Shown here: in pieces, positions 35,754 through 45,901 of the stretch
Numbering within the stretch: position 1 is the first letter of the stretch
Layout of the letters: each line of letters begins with the position of its first letter
Source of the DNA: Deltaproteobacteria bacterium
GTDB lineage: Bacteria; Myxococcota_A; Polyangia; Polyangiales; Ga0077539
Direction of reading: 5' to 3'
Assembly: GCA_947477565.1 (NCBI GenBank)
Contig: CANJUR010000029.1
Coordinates: 1-53,271 of the forward strand
Length of the DNA stretch: 53,271 nt
The notes under the pieces: generated by a model
Seen by the model: the letters and a program-made list of their open reading frames with translations, nothing else
Told to the model about the DNA's origin: nothing
Database searches by the model: none
Position numbers and translations under genes: made by a program

Positions 35754-36553
35754 TCGCTCCACGCACCATCAAGGTCCTCACGCTCAACATCTGGAACCGC
35801 GGCGACCCCTGGGACGATCGCCTGCAGGTGATCCGTGCAGGTCTCGCAGAGATGCAGCCCGACGTGGTCTGCCTCCAGGAGGTTCTGTGCCTACCGGATT
35901 TCGACCAGCTAGAGTTGATCGCCGAAGGCACCGGCTATCACCTCGCCTTTGGCCGGGACGGAGAGGATCACTACCCTTTCGGCAACGGGATCCTTTCCCG
36001 CTGGCCGGTCACTCGGACAGCCGTGCGAGCACTCCCACGTGGCGGCACGGACGAGAATCGCTCGGTCACCTTCGCGGCACTCGCTACTCCATTCGGGTCG
36101 TTGCCGGTCTTCAGCACGCATCTCAACTGGAAACTCCACCACGGTCACATCCGTGTGCAGCAGGTGCGTGCGCTCGTGGACTTCGTCGACCATGAAGCGG
36201 CCGACGGAGATCTCCCCGCGGTGCTGGCTGGCGACTTTAACGCGGAGCCCGACTCGGACGAGATCCGCTACTTGCGTGGCCTCACGGGGCTTGGCGGGGA
36301 GTGCGTGTATTTCTGCGACTGCTGGGCGGCAGCGGGCGATGGCACCCCTGGAGCGACCTTCGTACGCCGTAACCCATACGCGTTCGCGGGCAGCGGCAAT
36401 GAGCCAGACCGACGCATCGACTACGTGTTCGTGAGAGGCCCCAACGACCGCCAGGAAGGGGTGGCGCTTGAGTGCGAACTTCTGTTCACCAACGCTGTAG
36501 ACAACGTCTGGGCGAGCGACCACCTGGGCGTGATGGCCATCATTGGAGTCTAG
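35750..36553 (+). CDS. Endonuclease/exonuclease/phosphatase family protein
   Basis: A 267-aa hydrolase of the EEP superfamily (DNase I, exonuclease III, sphingomyelinase fold). Landmarks are VLTLNIWNRG (Asn metal site), PDVVCLQEV (Glu metal ligand), HLNWKLHH, VLAGDFNAEPDSDE (Asp/Asn catalytic) and ASDHLGVMAII (terminal Asp-His). There is no signal peptide, so it is probably cytoplasmic. The substrate, nucleic acid or phospholipid or other phosphoester, cannot be told. I took ATG 35750, which overlaps the previous stop. Confidence 0.85.
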   Translation: MIAPRTIKVLTLNIWNRGDPWDDRLQVIRAGLAEMQPDVVCLQEVLCLPDFDQLELIAEGTGYHLAFGRDGEDHYPFGNGILSRWPVTRTAVRALPRGGTDENRSVTFAALATPFGSLPVFSTHLNWKLHHGHIRVQQVRALVDFVDHEAADGDLPAVLAGDFNAEPDSDEIRYLRGLTGLGGECVYFCDCWAAAGDGTPGATFVRRNPYAFAGSGNEPDRRIDYVFVRGPNDRQEGVALECELLFTNAVDNVWASDHLGVMAIIGV

Positions 36554-36580
36554 CGAGAATAAACCCCTGCCCACGAATCC

Positions 36581-36595
36581 CTGCTCAGAGAGCAG
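36581..36595. terminator. Small hairpin between convergent genes
   Basis: CTGCTC-AGA-GAGCAG is a perfect 6-bp stem with a 3-nt loop, 28 bp after the EEP stop and about 70 bp beyond the rpsU stop on the other strand. There is no U-run, so it is only a candidate, possibly bidirectional. Confidence 0.35.
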
Positions 36596-36667
36596 AGAAC
36601 CGTGAGGAGGTGTTGTATCGCTTGTGATCTTGGAAGAATGGAGTGAAGGGACGAGATCAGACTTCGC

Positions 36668-36955
36668 TCAGGGAGCGACGCCTTCGGTGCGGGTGCGCTT
36701 CCGGCGACGGCGCGCGGCCTCGGAGGCCTTCTTCCGCTTCTTGATCGAGGGCTTCATGTAGTGGCGGCGGCGCTTCAGCTCACGCAGCACGCCCTCCGCA
36801 GCCATCTTGCGCTTGAGGTTCTTGATCGCGCGCTCGATGCCCTTGTCGCCAACGGACACTTCCAGCGGCTTGCACACCACGGCATCGCCGGGGTTGATCG
36901 CGGAACTGGTCGGAGTCGAGGTCACCGAGGGGGTGATCGGATTGGATGTAGTCAT
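36668..36955 (-). CDS. rpsU: Ribosomal protein bS21
   Basis: 95 aa. The bS21 core starts near residue 30 (PLEVSVGDKGIERAIKNLKR) and continues KMAAEGVLRELKRRRHYMKP with a very basic tail. The protein has about 25 extra Ser/Thr/Pro-rich residues at the N-terminus compared with common bS21. It lies 16 bp after rpsS and appears to end the operon, an unusual place for rpsU, which more often precedes dnaG or stands alone. Confidence 0.9.
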   Translation of the reverse strand: MTTSNPITPSVTSTPTSSAINPGDAVVCKPLEVSVGDKGIERAIKNLKRKMAAEGVLRELKRRRHYMKPSIKKRKKASEAARRRRKRTRTEGVAP

Positions 36956-36971
36956 GTCCGTTCAGCTCCCT

Positions 36972-37274
36972 TTACTTCTTCCCGGTTCCCTTGCCAGCGG
37001 GAGCCTTGCCCTTGCGATCGCCCGAGTGCCCGTGAAACGTGCGCGTCGGAGCGAATTCGCCGAACTTATGACCCACCATATTCTCGGTGACGAACACCGG
37101 CACGAACTTGCGTCCATTGTGCACAGAGATGGTCAGTCCGACAGCCTCGGGGAGAATGGTGCTCCGCCGCGACCAGGTCTTGATGACCCGCTTCGACTTC
37201 TCTTCCGCCGCCTTGAGCACCTTATCGAGCAGGTGCACATCGATGAACGGACCCTTCTTCAGTGAACGAGGCAT
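36972..37274 (-). CDS. rpsS: Ribosomal protein uS19
   Basis: 100 aa, starting [19 protein letters not shown], with [40 protein letters not shown] and a basic C-terminus. It binds the 30S head with S13. It begins 5 bp after rplB. The genes that normally follow (rplV, rpsC, rplP) are absent here and rpsU takes their place. Confidence 0.97.
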   Translation of the reverse strand: MPRSLKKGPFIDVHLLDKVLKAAEEKSKRVIKTWSRRSTILPEAVGLTISVHNGRKFVPVFVTENMVGHKFGEFAPTRTFHGHSGDRKGKAPAGKGTGKK

Positions 37275-37279
37275 CGCTC

Positions 37280-38110
37280 TCAGCCCTTCGCGCCGCGGCG
37301 CTTGATGATCATCGAATCCGTGCGCTTGTTATGGCGGGTCTTGAGGCCCTTCGACAGCTGCCCCCAGGGGGAGCACGGCTGCCGCCCACCCGAGGTACGG
37401 CCTTCGCCACCACCCATGGGGTGATCGACGGGGTTCATGGAGACGCCACGGTTGTGCGGGCGCTTGCCGAGCCAGCGGGTCCGACCAGCCTTACCGATCG
37501 TGATATTCGCGTGGTCGGGATTACTGACCTGTCCGATCGTTGCGCGGCAGTCCATGTGCACCTTCCGGATTTCACCGGAGGGCAGTCGAACCTGTGCCCA
37601 CTCGCTATCCTTGGCGATCAGCTGCGCCGCGACGCCCGCGGAGCGGACAAGCTGCGCACCCTTTCCGACCTTGAGTTCCACGTTGTGGATCACTGTGCCG
37701 AGCGGGATAAAGCGCAAAGGTAGCGCGTTACCCGGCTTAATGTCGGCATTGCGAGAGGAAATCACGGAGTCGCCGGCCTTGAGGCCATCGGCTGCGAGAA
37801 TGTAAGCCTTCACTCCGTCCACATAGTGAAGAAGTGCGATGCGTGCGGTGCGGTTGGGATCATACTCGATAGCGCTAACCGTCGCGGGAATCCCGATACG
37901 GTTACGCTTCCAATCGATGATCCGGTAACGCTGCTTGTGGCCACCTCCGCGAAAGCGCGAAGTGATACGGCCGGCGTTGTTACGTCCACCCGTCGATGTT
38001 TGGTGCTCCGTCAGCGACTTCTCCGGCTTCTTCTTCGAGATTCCCTCGAAGGTAGAAACCGTCATGTATCGCATGGACGGCGTGTTGGGCTTGAATGACT
38101 TGATCGCCAT
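37280..38110 (-). CDS. rplB: Ribosomal protein uL2
   Basis: 276 aa. [20 protein letters not shown], the RNA-binding middle and the C-terminal [17 protein letters not shown] with the conserved His near the peptidyl-transferase centre are all present. Length is normal. It lies 15 bp after rplW. Confidence 0.97.
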   Translation of the reverse strand: MAIKSFKPNTPSMRYMTVSTFEGISKKKPEKSLTEHQTSTGGRNNAGRITSRFRGGGHKQRYRIIDWKRNRIGIPATVSAIEYDPNRTARIALLHYVDGVKAYILAADGLKAGDSVISSRNADIKPGNALPLRFIPLGTVIHNVELKVGKGAQLVRSAGVAAQLIAKDSEWAQVRLPSGEIRKVHMDCRATIGQVSNPDHANITIGKAGRTRWLGKRPHNRGVSMNPVDHPMGGGEGRTSGGRQPCSPWGQLSKGLKTRHNKRTDSMIIKRRGAKG

Positions 38111-38125
38111 GGCTCTGTACCTACT

Positions 38126-38425
38126 TCACGCCTGGTTCTCGAAGACGTCGATCTTGTCGCCCTCACGGAGCGTAACAATCGCCTTCTTCCAGTTTTGGGT
38201 CTTCGCGTAACCGCGGCCCATCCGCTTCATCTTGCCGCGGACGATCATCGTCCGCACATCGACAACCTTCACGGAAAAGGCTCCTTCGACGGCGGCGCGG
38301 ATCTGGGTCTTACTCGCGTCCCGAGCGACCTCGAACATGACCTTGTTAAGGGTCTCCTTGAGCGTCGCACCCTTCTCGGTCAGGGTCAGCGGGCGCCGCA
38401 GGATCTGGGGAATATTAGTATTCAT
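38126..38425 (-). CDS. rplW: Ribosomal protein uL23
   Basis: 99 aa. ILRRPLTLTEKGATLKETLN, TKTQIRAAVEGAFSVKVVDV-type sequence and KMKRMGRGYAKTQNWKKAIV are typical of uL23, which lines the peptide exit and docks SRP and trigger factor. It lies between rplD and rplB in the usual order. Confidence 0.95.
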   Translation of the reverse strand: MNTNIPQILRRPLTLTEKGATLKETLNKVMFEVARDASKTQIRAAVEGAFSVKVVDVRTMIVRGKMKRMGRGYAKTQNWKKAIVTLREGDKIDVFENQA

Positions 38426-38437
38426 CGATCGGGCCCT

Positions 38438-39067
38438 TTACGCGCTCAGGCGCTTCTCGAGGGCGCGCGCGGCGTCCTGGGTCAGGATCAGCGTGTCGTG
38501 CCGCAGCAGGTCGTACACGTTGACTCCCTCTGGCGGGAGGAAGGTAGCGCGCTCGAGGTTGCGCGTGGAGAGGCGGAGGTTCTCGTTGGTGGCTGCATCT
38601 ACCACAACCGAAGCGCCCTGGGCCTTCAGGGCGGTGAGCGCCTGGTCCACAGATTTGGTCTTCACGGCGTCGACGGTAAAACCATCGAGGACCATAATGC
38701 GCCCCTCCTTCACGAAGAGGGAGAGCGCGTGGCGAAGGGCGCCCGCACGCATCTGCCGCGGCGGCCGATAAGCATAGTTGCGCGGCTTCGGAGTGTGAAC
38801 TTTGCCACCCTTCGCAAAGATCGGCGCGCGGATATTGCCGTGTCGCGCGTTGCCGGTGCCCTTCTGCTTGTAGAGCTTCTTCCCCGACCCGGCCACCTCG
38901 GCACGGCCCTTGGTCGAGTGAGTACCAGCCCGCCGCGAGGCGAGCTGTGCCTTCACGATCTCATAGAAGAGATCCTGATTGATTTCGGTGATGCCAAAGA
39001 CCTCGTCCGAGAGGTCGATCTCACCCGTCTGTTCACCTTTGATATTAACTACCGTGAGCTTAGCCAT
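38438..39067 (-). CDS. rplD: Ribosomal protein uL4
   Basis: 209 aa from ATG 39067, which has an AAGGAA site 6 nt upstream. The extended exit-tunnel loop is visible ([40 protein letters not shown]), then [13 protein letters not shown] and DAAT regions. In E. coli, uL4 also attenuates the S10 operon. It follows rpsJ directly by 10 bp; rplC, normally between them, is missing. Confidence 0.95.
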   Translation of the reverse strand: MAKLTVVNIKGEQTGEIDLSDEVFGITEINQDLFYEIVKAQLASRRAGTHSTKGRAEVAGSGKKLYKQKGTGNARHGNIRAPIFAKGGKVHTPKPRNYAYRPPRQMRAGALRHALSLFVKEGRIMVLDGFTVDAVKTKSVDQALTALKAQGASVVVDAATNENLRLSTRNLERATFLPPEGVNVYDLLRHDTLILTQDAARALEKRLSA

Positions 39068-39077
39068 GACGGTTCCT

Positions 39078-39386
39078 TCAGCTCTTGATCTCAACGTCCA
39101 CGCCAGCAGAAAGGTCGAGCTTCATGAGCGCGTCCAGGGTCTGCTGAGTGGGCTCCAGGATATCGAGCAACCGCTTGTGCGTGCGGATCTCGAACTGCTC
39201 CCGGGACTTCTTATCGACGTGCGGCCCGCGCAGCACGGTGTAGCGATTGATCTTCGTGGGTAGCGGGATCGGGCCCGCCACGCGGGCGCCGGTGCCCCGC
39301 GCGGTCTCCACGATCTCGCTCGCCGCTTGGTCGAGGAGCTTGTGGTCGAACGCCTTGAGGCGGATACGGATCTTGGTGGTCGCCAT
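39078..39386 (-). CDS. rpsJ: Ribosomal protein uS10
   Basis: 102 aa. [40 protein letters not shown] and [17 protein letters not shown] are canonical uS10 (NusE), which also takes part in transcription antitermination. It starts 109 bp after the tuf stop, and rplD follows instead of rplC. Confidence 0.97.
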   Translation of the reverse strand: MATTKIRIRLKAFDHKLLDQAASEIVETARGTGARVAGPIPLPTKINRYTVLRGPHVDKKSREQFEIRTHKRLLDILEPTQQTLDALMKLDLSAGVDVEIKS

Positions 39387-39495
39387 GTCAGATTTCCTTA
39401 AAGGGATCTCATTGACTGGAGAGACCCGCCGCCCACCCGACTCGCTTCTTTATGAGAAGAGAACCGAACGGGAAGCGACGGATCACCCGGTCATC

Positions 39496-40692
39496 TCACT
39501 CGGTGATCTTGGTGACGACGCCAGCGCCGACGGTCTTGCCGCCTTCGCGGATCGCGAAGCGCATCTGCTCCTCGAGCGCCACCGGCATGATGAGTTCAAT
39601 GTCCATGTCGATGTTATCGCCAGGCATCACCATCTTGACGTCCTCCGGAAGCTTACAGACACCGGTAACATCGGTCGTCCGGAAGAAGAACTGCGGGCGA
39701 TAGTTGGTAAAGAACGGCGTGTGACGGCCACCCTCTTCCTTCTTCAGAATGTAGATCTGCCCGACAAACTTCTTGTGGGGCGTGATCGAACCAGGCTTCG
39801 CAAGCACCTGCCCACGCTCAAGATCGTCCTTCTCGATACCGCGCAGGAGCACACCGACGTTGTCGCCGGCCTGTCCCTGATCGAGCAGCTTGCGGAACAT
39901 CTCGACGCCCGTGACCACGCTCTTACGGGTCGGAACGAAGCCGATGATCTCGACCTCCTCGTTGACCTTGATGATTCCGCGCTCGATGCGGCCCGTAGCG
40001 ACCGTCCCACGGCCCTTGATCGAGAACACGTCCTCAATCGCGAGCAGGAAGGGCTTGTCGATGTCGCGAACGGGCTCCGGAATGAAGGAGTCGAGCGCGA
40101 CGGCGAGCTCGTGGATCTTCGCTTCCCAGGTGGCATCGCCGTTGAGCGCCGGCAGCGCTGCGCCGCGGACCACGGGGGTGTCATCTCCCGGAAACTGGTA
40201 CTTGCTGAGGAGCTCACGCACCTCCATCTCGACCAGGTCCAGAATCTCAGCATCGTCAACGGCGTCGCACTTGTTGAGAAAGACGACGATCTTTGGCACG
40301 CCGACCTGCCGGGCCAGAAGCACGTGCTCACGCGTCTGCGGCATGACCGAGTCGAGCGCCGAAACCACCAGGATCGCGCCGTCCATCTGGGCGGCGCCGG
40401 TGATCATGTTCTTGATGTAGTCAGCGTGTCCGGGGCAATCGACGTGAGCATAGTGCCGATTGGCAGTCTCGTACTCCACATGCGCAGCGGCGATGGTCAC
40501 CGTCTTCGTGGCGTCACGGTCGATGCCTCCCTTGGCGATATCCTTGTAGGAAATCGCCTTGAACTTCGCGCCCTTCACCCTCGACAACACCGCGCTAATC
40601 GCCGCCGTGAGGGTCGTCTTTCCGTGGTCGATGTGACCAATCGTGCCGACGTTCACGTGAGGCTTGCTGCGACTGAACTTCTCCTTGGCCAT
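39496..40692 (-). CDS. tuf: Elongation factor Tu with atypical switch I
   Basis: 398 aa, three-domain GTPase that brings aminoacyl-tRNA to the ribosome. G1 is GHIDHGKT (19-26), G3 is DCPGHADY, G4 is NKCD and G5 is a SAL-like stretch. The effector loop is unusual: residues 56-67 read [12 protein letters not shown], where nearly all EF-Tu have ..RGITI. The Mg-coordinating Thr (Thr66) is kept, but the conserved Arg-Gly pair is Lys-Thr. Domains 2 and 3 look normal ([44 protein letters not shown]). From memory, Planctomycetes EF-Tu carry a similar stretch. Gene order fusA-tuf-rpsJ is standard. Confidence 0.96.
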   Translation of the reverse strand: MAKEKFSRSKPHVNVGTIGHIDHGKTTLTAAISAVLSRVKGAKFKAISYKDIAKGGIDRDATKTVTIAAAHVEYETANRHYAHVDCPGHADYIKNMITGAAQMDGAILVVSALDSVMPQTREHVLLARQVGVPKIVVFLNKCDAVDDAEILDLVEMEVRELLSKYQFPGDDTPVVRGAALPALNGDATWEAKIHELAVALDSFIPEPVRDIDKPFLLAIEDVFSIKGRGTVATGRIERGIIKVNEEVEIIGFVPTRKSVVTGVEMFRKLLDQGQAGDNVGVLLRGIEKDDLERGQVLAKPGSITPHKKFVGQIYILKKEEGGRHTPFFTNYRPQFFFRTTDVTGVCKLPEDVKMVMPGDNIDMDIELIMPVALEEQMRFAIREGGKTVGAGVVTKITE

Positions 40693-40746
40693 GACTCTTC
40701 TCTACTCCGTTTCGTTGTTTGTTGTGATTGTGGGTTGAAGCGCTTG

Positions 40747-42867
40747 CTACTTGCCGCGACTCTTCGCGACGATCTCTTCCTGCACCACGTTCGGCACCGG
40801 ATCGTAGTGCGAGAACTGCATCGTGGAGACCGCGCGCCCCTGCGTCTTGCTGCGGAGGTCGGTCACGTAGCCAAACATGTTGGCCAGCGGCACGGTACCC
40901 TCGATCGCTTGCGCGTTCTTGCCACGTGCGGTCATGCCTTTGATCTGGCCGCGGCGAGAGTTGAGGTCGCCGATGACCTCACCCATGAACTGATCCGGTG
41001 TCACGATCTCGACGGCCATGATCGGCTCGAGAATCGCGATACCGGCCTTCTTCGCTGCGTCCTGCACCGCCATCGAACCGGCAATCTCGAAGGCCTGCGC
41101 GCTCGAATCGACGTCGTGGTAGCTGCCATAGAAAAGGCGAACCTTGCAGTCGATCACTGGGTAGCCCGCCAGCACGCCGCGCTGCAGGGCCTCTCGGGCA
41201 CCCTTCTCGACGGCGGGAATGAACTCACGGGGGATGATGCCACCCTTGATGTCATCATCGAACACGAATCCGGTGCCGCGCTCGCCCGGCTCAAGATCGA
41301 GAATCACGTGCCCGTACTGGCCTCGTCCGCCCGACTGCTTAGCGTACTTGCACTCGCCTTCGGCCTTCTTTTTCACGGCTTCGCGATAGGCTACTTCGGG
41401 CTTCCCCGTGTTTGCCTCGACCTTGTACTCGCGCTTCAGTCGATCAACGATGATCTCAAGGTGAAGTTCGCCCATCCCATGGATAAGCGTCTGCCCGCTC
41501 TCTTCGTCCGTATTCATCCGAAACGACGGGTCCTCGAAGGCGAGCTTCTGGAGGCCGACGCCCATCTTGTCCTGGTCGCCCTTGGTCTTCGGCTCGATTG
41601 CGATCGAGATCACAGGCTCCGGAAATGTCATGCGCTCAAGAACCACAGGATTCTTCTCGTCGCAGAGGGTATCCCCGGTACGTGTGTCGCGGAAGCCTAC
41701 CGCCGCGGCGATTACCCCAGCGAATGCGTCCTTGATGTCCTCTCTCTCGTTCGCATGCATGAGTAGCAGGCGACCGATGCGCTCGGTCTTTCCGCGAGTC
41801 GAGTTGAGCACGCTGGTGCCCGACTCGACCGAGCCTGAGTACACGCGGATGAAGGTCAGGTTGCCCACGAACTTGTCATTCATGAGCTTAAAGGCCAGAG
41901 CGCTGAAGGGCGCTGAGTCGCTCGCCGGACGCTCAAGTTCGACGTCGGGCTTGTCCGGGTGCTTGCCAATCCTGGTCGGAACATCGACCGGCGACGGAAG
42001 GTAGGTCACCACCGCGTCGAGGAGTTGCTGAACACCCTTGTTTTTGAACGCAGAGCCGCAGACCACTGGGACCAGCTTGAACGCACAGGTCCCCTTGCGG
42101 AGGGCTTCGTGGATCTCGTCTTGCGTGATGGAGGCGATATCGTCCGCAAGGAACTTCTCTCCGACCACATCATCCACATCCGCAATAGACTCAATGAGTT
42201 GCTGCCGGGCTGTGTCAGCCGCGTCCTTGAAGTCCTCTGGGATTTCTTCGATGCTGAACTTCGCACCCTTGGAGGCTTCGTCGAAAACGATCGCCTTCAT
42301 CCGGATGAGATCGATGATCCCGCGGTGCTTCTCTTCCTCGCCTAGCGGGATCTGGATCGGTACGGGATTGGTACCAAGTCGGTCGCGCATCGAATCGACG
42401 CACATCTGGAAGTCGGCGCCGATCTTGTCCATCTTGTTCATGAACGCGATGCGCGGAACCTTGTACCGATCGGCCTGACGCCAGACCGTCTCGGACTGAG
42501 GCTCTACGCCGTTGCCGCCGTCAAACACCGCAACCGCACCGTCAAGTACGCGGAGCGAGCGCTCGACCTCGATGGTGAAGTCTACGTGTCCAGGGGTGTC
42601 GATGATGTTGACACGGTGCTTGATGTCCTTGCCGGGACCGATGCTGGGAATCCAGAAGGCTGTGGTCGCAGCCGACGTGATCGTGATGCCACGCTCCTGC
42701 TCCTGCTCCATCCAGTCCATCGTTGCGGCGCCCTCGTGCACCTCGCCGGTGCGATGGATGCGGCCCGTGTAGAACAGGATGCGCTCGGTGCAGGTCGTCT
42801 TGCCCGCGTCGATGTGCGCCATAATGCCGATGTTGCGGTAGCGTTCGATCGGGAGGTCGCGAGGCAC
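40747..42867 (-). CDS. fusA: Elongation factor G
   Basis: 706 aa translocase. G1 AHIDAGKTT, switch [16 protein letters not shown] (canonical, unlike the neighbouring EF-Tu), G3 DTPGHVDF and G4 [10 protein letters not shown] are in place. Domain II-V landmarks include [20 protein letters not shown] and [13 protein letters not shown], and the C-terminal ends [20 protein letters not shown]. The length is typical of full EF-G1. A 309-bp gap separates it from rpsG, and tuf follows 54 bp downstream. Confidence 0.97.
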   Translation of the reverse strand: MPRDLPIERYRNIGIMAHIDAGKTTCTERILFYTGRIHRTGEVHEGAATMDWMEQEQERGITITSAATTAFWIPSIGPGKDIKHRVNIIDTPGHVDFTIEVERSLRVLDGAVAVFDGGNGVEPQSETVWRQADRYKVPRIAFMNKMDKIGADFQMCVDSMRDRLGTNPVPIQIPLGEEEKHRGIIDLIRMKAIVFDEASKGAKFSIEEIPEDFKDAADTARQQLIESIADVDDVVGEKFLADDIASITQDEIHEALRKGTCAFKLVPVVCGSAFKNKGVQQLLDAVVTYLPSPVDVPTRIGKHPDKPDVELERPASDSAPFSALAFKLMNDKFVGNLTFIRVYSGSVESGTSVLNSTRGKTERIGRLLLMHANEREDIKDAFAGVIAAAVGFRDTRTGDTLCDEKNPVVLERMTFPEPVISIAIEPKTKGDQDKMGVGLQKLAFEDPSFRMNTDEESGQTLIHGMGELHLEIIVDRLKREYKVEANTGKPEVAYREAVKKKAEGECKYAKQSGGRGQYGHVILDLEPGERGTGFVFDDDIKGGIIPREFIPAVEKGAREALQRGVLAGYPVIDCKVRLFYGSYHDVDSSAQAFEIAGSMAVQDAAKKAGIAILEPIMAVEIVTPDQFMGEVIGDLNSRRGQIKGMTARGKNAQAIEGTVPLANMFGYVTDLRSKTQGRAVSTMQFSHYDPVPNVVQEEIVAKSRGK

Positions 42868-43176
42868 GTGGTCTTCTCCGTCGGTTCGTCGCCCAGGGTG
42901 GGCGGCGTGGGTCTATTTGAAACGAAACCGGAATGCAGTGGCGGGAGATAGTTAAGACGCAACACAAACGAAACCCCCCCGGGGTTCCTTTCCTTCTCGC
43001 CCTCGGAGAAGTACTTCATGGCCCGGGAGGGTAACAACCAGCGCTACACACGCTCACTGAAGACATCCTATTAAGGATTTCCCCAGCTCTTTACCCACCC
43101 TCACGATCACATGGATCTGTGGGGTGGCGCGGCGATGGTCGTCTTATGTTTTCGTCGGCATTGCGCTCTAACTACC
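42868..43176. other. Intergenic region between rpsG and fusA
   Basis: 309 bp without a credible gene. It contains the hairpin at 42970-42988 and AT-richer stretches on the rpsG side (around 43065-43085) that could hold a promoter for fusA. I could not fix a -35/-10 pair. Confidence 0.5.
42970..42988 (-). terminator. Terminator or attenuator hairpin between rpsG and fusA
   Basis: Read on the minus strand, GGAACCCC and GGGGTTTC form an 8-bp stem (one G-U pair) around GGG, followed by the U-rich GTTTGTGTT. It lies about 190 bp after the rpsG stop and 100 bp before fusA, so it may terminate or attenuate the rpsL-rpsG transcript. Confidence 0.5.
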
Positions 43177-43647
43177 TCACCAGCGGTAATGGGCGAACGC
43201 CTTGTTGGCGTCGGCCATCTTGTGGGTGTCTTCTTTCTTCTTCACCGCGTTACCGCGGCCCTGGCTGGCTTCGGACAGCTCATTCGCCAGCCGTTCCGCC
43301 ATGGTCTTTTCGCCACGGGATCGCGAGTACATCACCATCCAACGCATGGCAAGGGAGACCCGACGATCGGGGCGAACTTCGACCGGAACTTGGTAAGTCG
43401 CACCACCCACCCGACGCGACTTGACTTCAACCTTCGGCTTGATGTTGTCCAGAGCCTTGCGGAAGACCTCCAACGGATCCTCCTTCTGGCGAGCCTGGAT
43501 GAGATCAAAGGCTCCGTAAACGATCCCCTCAGCGATCGACTTCTCTCCGCTAAGCATCACGGTGTTCGTGAGCTTGGCTACGAGGCGATCCTTGTACTTG
43601 GGATCCGGCACGTTCTTGCGCTTCGAGACTTCTCCGCGACGAGGCAT
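43177..43647 (-). CDS. rpsG: Ribosomal protein uS7
   Basis: 156 aa. [60 protein letters not shown] and the C-terminal [20 protein letters not shown] are canonical. It nucleates assembly of the 30S head. The start is 3 bp after the rpsL stop. Confidence 0.97.
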   Translation of the reverse strand: MPRRGEVSKRKNVPDPKYKDRLVAKLTNTVMLSGEKSIAEGIVYGAFDLIQARQKEDPLEVFRKALDNIKPKVEVKSRRVGGATYQVPVEVRPDRRVSLAMRWMVMYSRSRGEKTMAERLANELSEASQGRGNAVKKKEDTHKMADANKAFAHYRW

Positions 43648-43650
43648 CGA

Positions 43651-44049
43651 TCAACCCTTCTTCCGCTTGACGCCGTACTTGGAACGCCCCTGCGAGCGCT
43701 CCTTCTTGTTCGTGTTGCTCGGACCGATCGCCCCGACCGCGTCGAGCGTGCCGCGGACGATGTGATACCGAACGCCCGGAAGATCCTTCACGCGGCCGCC
43801 GCGGATCAGGACGACCGAGTGCTCTTGCAGGTTGTGCCCCTCGCCCGGGATGTACGCGGTCACTTCCATGCCGTTGGTGAGGCGCACGCGTGCAACCTTG
43901 CGGAGCGCCGAGTTCGGCTTCTTCGGGGTCGTCGTGTAGACGCGGACGCAAACGCCACGCTTCTGCGGACAATCCCGCAGCGCCGGGGACGCCGTCTTCC
44001 ACTGGTTGGGATTGCGGCCCTTCCGCACGAGCTGATTAATCGTAGGCAT
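43651..44049 (-). CDS. rpsL: Ribosomal protein uS12
   Basis: 132 aa, [12 protein letters not shown] at the start. Decoding-centre segments [19 protein letters not shown] and [20 protein letters not shown] are intact, with Lys at the two classical streptomycin positions, so the sequence is of the sensitive type. The Asp of VKDLPG is the site methylthiolated in some bacteria. It is the first gene of the str operon. Confidence 0.97.
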   Translation of the reverse strand: MPTINQLVRKGRNPNQWKTASPALRDCPQKRGVCVRVYTTTPKKPNSALRKVARVRLTNGMEVTAYIPGEGHNLQEHSVVLIRGGRVKDLPGVRYHIVRGTLDAVGAIGPSNTNKKERSQGRSKYGVKRKKG

Positions 44050-44127
44050 TGTCGGTGACTCTTCGCTTCGCTGGAGTTCTGAGGGTCTCCACCGTCCATG
44101 CACGGCGGACCTGTCGCGAGGGGCGGC

Positions 44128-44157
44128 GTTATGACCGACATTACCGAGGAGTGTCAA
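44128..44157 (-). promoter_or_regulatory. Promoter of the str operon
   Basis: On the minus strand TTGACA (44152-44157), a perfect -35, is followed after 18 bp by CATAAC (44128-44133), a 4/6 match to -10. This predicts a start near 44121 and a leader of about 70 nt before rpsL. Confidence 0.6.
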
Positions 44158-44231
44158 GGGCCTCCCTGCTCGCAAGCACCACCGGGAGCCTCCGCCGGGA
44201 GCTCTCGGATCGCCTCCAGGACTCAAGCAAG

Positions 44232-45563
44232 TCAAAGCTCATGCTTACGCATGAGTCGGTAGACATAGCTGCGGTCGAGTCCGGAGGCCTGGGCGATCGC
44301 GCTCGTGTCGCGCTTGTGGCGCTCGATCATCGTGCGGAGATACGTCAGTTCAAGGTGGTCGAGCCACCGGTCGCGGATCAACTTGAAGGGCTCGTCGGCG
44401 TTGACCCCAGGGAGGGCAGCCTCAGGCGCTGGGTCGAGAGGTCCGCCCTTTTCTTCCCGACGAGCACCCGCGAGATGCAGCGCTCCGCGCACTCCGAGCG
44501 CTAACGCGCGCTCGACGAAGTTGCGCAGTTCGCGGACATTACCGGTCCACGGCCTCTGCCGCAGTTCGCGAAACAGGTCGGGGGTCACGACATCCTGTGC
44601 GCCGGGGGGAAGGAGCTTTTCGACCAGCAGCGGAATGTCGTCGAGGCGGTCACGCAACGGCGGAACCGTGAGCGGCACTACCGAGAGACGAAAATAGAGA
44701 TCCTCACGAAATGTCCCGAGATTCACCATGCTCGCGAGGTCGCGATGCGTTGCTGCGATGAACCGCACATTCACCGACCGGTATTGCGTCTCGCCGACCC
44801 GGCGCACCATCCTCCCCTCAAGTGCGCGTAGGAGCTTGGGCTGCATCGACAATGGCATCTCGCCGATCTCGTCGAGGAAGACTGTCCCCCCGTCCGCAGA
44901 CTCGATTGCCCCCGCACGGGCGCCCATCGCGCCTGTGTACGCCCCCTTCGCATTGCCGAAGAGTTCAACCTCCAGCAGGCTCTCCGCCAGCGCCCCACAG
45001 TCTACGACCACGAACGGCTTATCGACCCGCGGCGAGGCTTCGTGAATCGCCCGCGCCACGAGCTCTTTACCGGTGCCAGTCTCCCCGAGCACGAGCACCG
45101 TGGGGTCGAGCAGAGCGACGCGATAGAGTTGCGCGAAGAGTTCCCGCATTCGCGCACTGCGGCCCCACAAAGGGCCAAATCGCTCGAATGGCCACAGTTC
45201 GAGTTCCGCTGCATTCTGGTTGTAAAAGAGCCAAAGGTCGCACGAGCCGAGGTGAACGCAGCCGCCGTCGGGCACCTGCGCTTCGCGAACACGAACGCCA
45301 TTGACGAAAGTACCGTTGCGACTCCCCAGGTCGCGGATCCAGGCACCGTCGCTGGTCACCTCCAGCGAAGCGTGCAGACGAGACACCTCGCCGTCGCGCA
45401 CGATGATGTCGCAGTCATCCGCCGAACCGATCATCCGACGGCCCTGCACCAGATAGCTGTGCGATCCAACCGAATCGACCCAACGTAGCTGCGGCTGATG
45501 CAGCAACATGCTTCGCGCGAATCCGAAGTCGCCCACGTTCACCAAGGTCGGCTCGTCGTTCAT
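44232..45563 (-). CDS. FHA-domain sigma54-dependent transcriptional activator
   Basis: 443 aa from ATG 45563 (a TTG at 45620 would extend it). An FHA phosphothreonine-binding domain occupies about 25-115 ([41 protein letters not shown]). The AAA+ domain spans about 133-365: GETGTGKE Walker A (160-167), the sigma54-contacting GAYTGA loop (207-212), FLDEIGEMP Walker B and [18 protein letters not shown] Fis-type helix-turn-helix ends the protein ([20 protein letters not shown]). Such FHA activators are numerous in myxobacteria and are likely switched by Ser/Thr kinases. It is divergent from the hcp pseudogene and lies upstream of rpsL on the same strand. Confidence 0.92.
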   Translation of the reverse strand: MNDEPTLVNVGDFGFARSMLLHQPQLRWVDSVGSHSYLVQGRRMIGSADDCDIIVRDGEVSRLHASLEVTSDGAWIRDLGSRNGTFVNGVRVREAQVPDGGCVHLGSCDLWLFYNQNAAELELWPFERFGPLWGRSARMRELFAQLYRVALLDPTVLVLGETGTGKELVARAIHEASPRVDKPFVVVDCGALAESLLEVELFGNAKGAYTGAMGARAGAIESADGGTVFLDEIGEMPLSMQPKLLRALEGRMVRRVGETQYRSVNVRFIAATHRDLASMVNLGTFREDLYFRLSVVPLTVPPLRDRLDDIPLLVEKLLPPGAQDVVTPDLFRELRQRPWTGNVRELRNFVERALALGVRGALHLAGARREEKGGPLDPAPEAALPGVNADEPFKLIRDRWLDHLELTYLRTMIERHKRDTSAIAQASGLDRSYVYRLMRKHEL

Positions 45564-45901
45564 GAAGGGGCGTACTGTAGCTCCGAAACTACCCGAGGGG
45601 CGTTTTCGACGATCGTCCAATCGATGGGATTAGAGTCCGAACCCTTCTTATTTATGGAGAAATCAGGAATCAGACGCTGATCGGCCGACGGTTGAAGTTG
45701 AATCCCGGGACCCGTGTCCACGGGCGATGCTGCCCCGGCAGTCACAAGCTCGATCGATTCCGGCGACGTTCGGCGCGAGGCTCATCGGTCGGTGCCGCGA
45801 GGTGTCACGACTGGCGCTGAAGGCGTGCGTGTCGAAGTCGGCCTCGGCGGGCGAGGCGCCTTTCGATATCACCCTTCCACAGCCCCCAATCGAGAATCTG
45901 C
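45564..45901. other. Gap between the sigma54 activator and the hcp pseudogene
   Basis: About 340 bp with no clear gene. A plus-strand open stretch (from about 45765) reads IPATFGARLIGRCREVSRLA and runs to the hcp start, but I recognise no family; it could be the tail of a decayed upstream gene. No consensus -24/-12 sigma54 promoter was found. Confidence 0.4.

Noticed and set aside
39247..41766. 839-codon plus-strand frame antisense to tuf and fusA
   Set aside because: It is a mirror of two highly conserved genes, and its composition follows from their codon bias.
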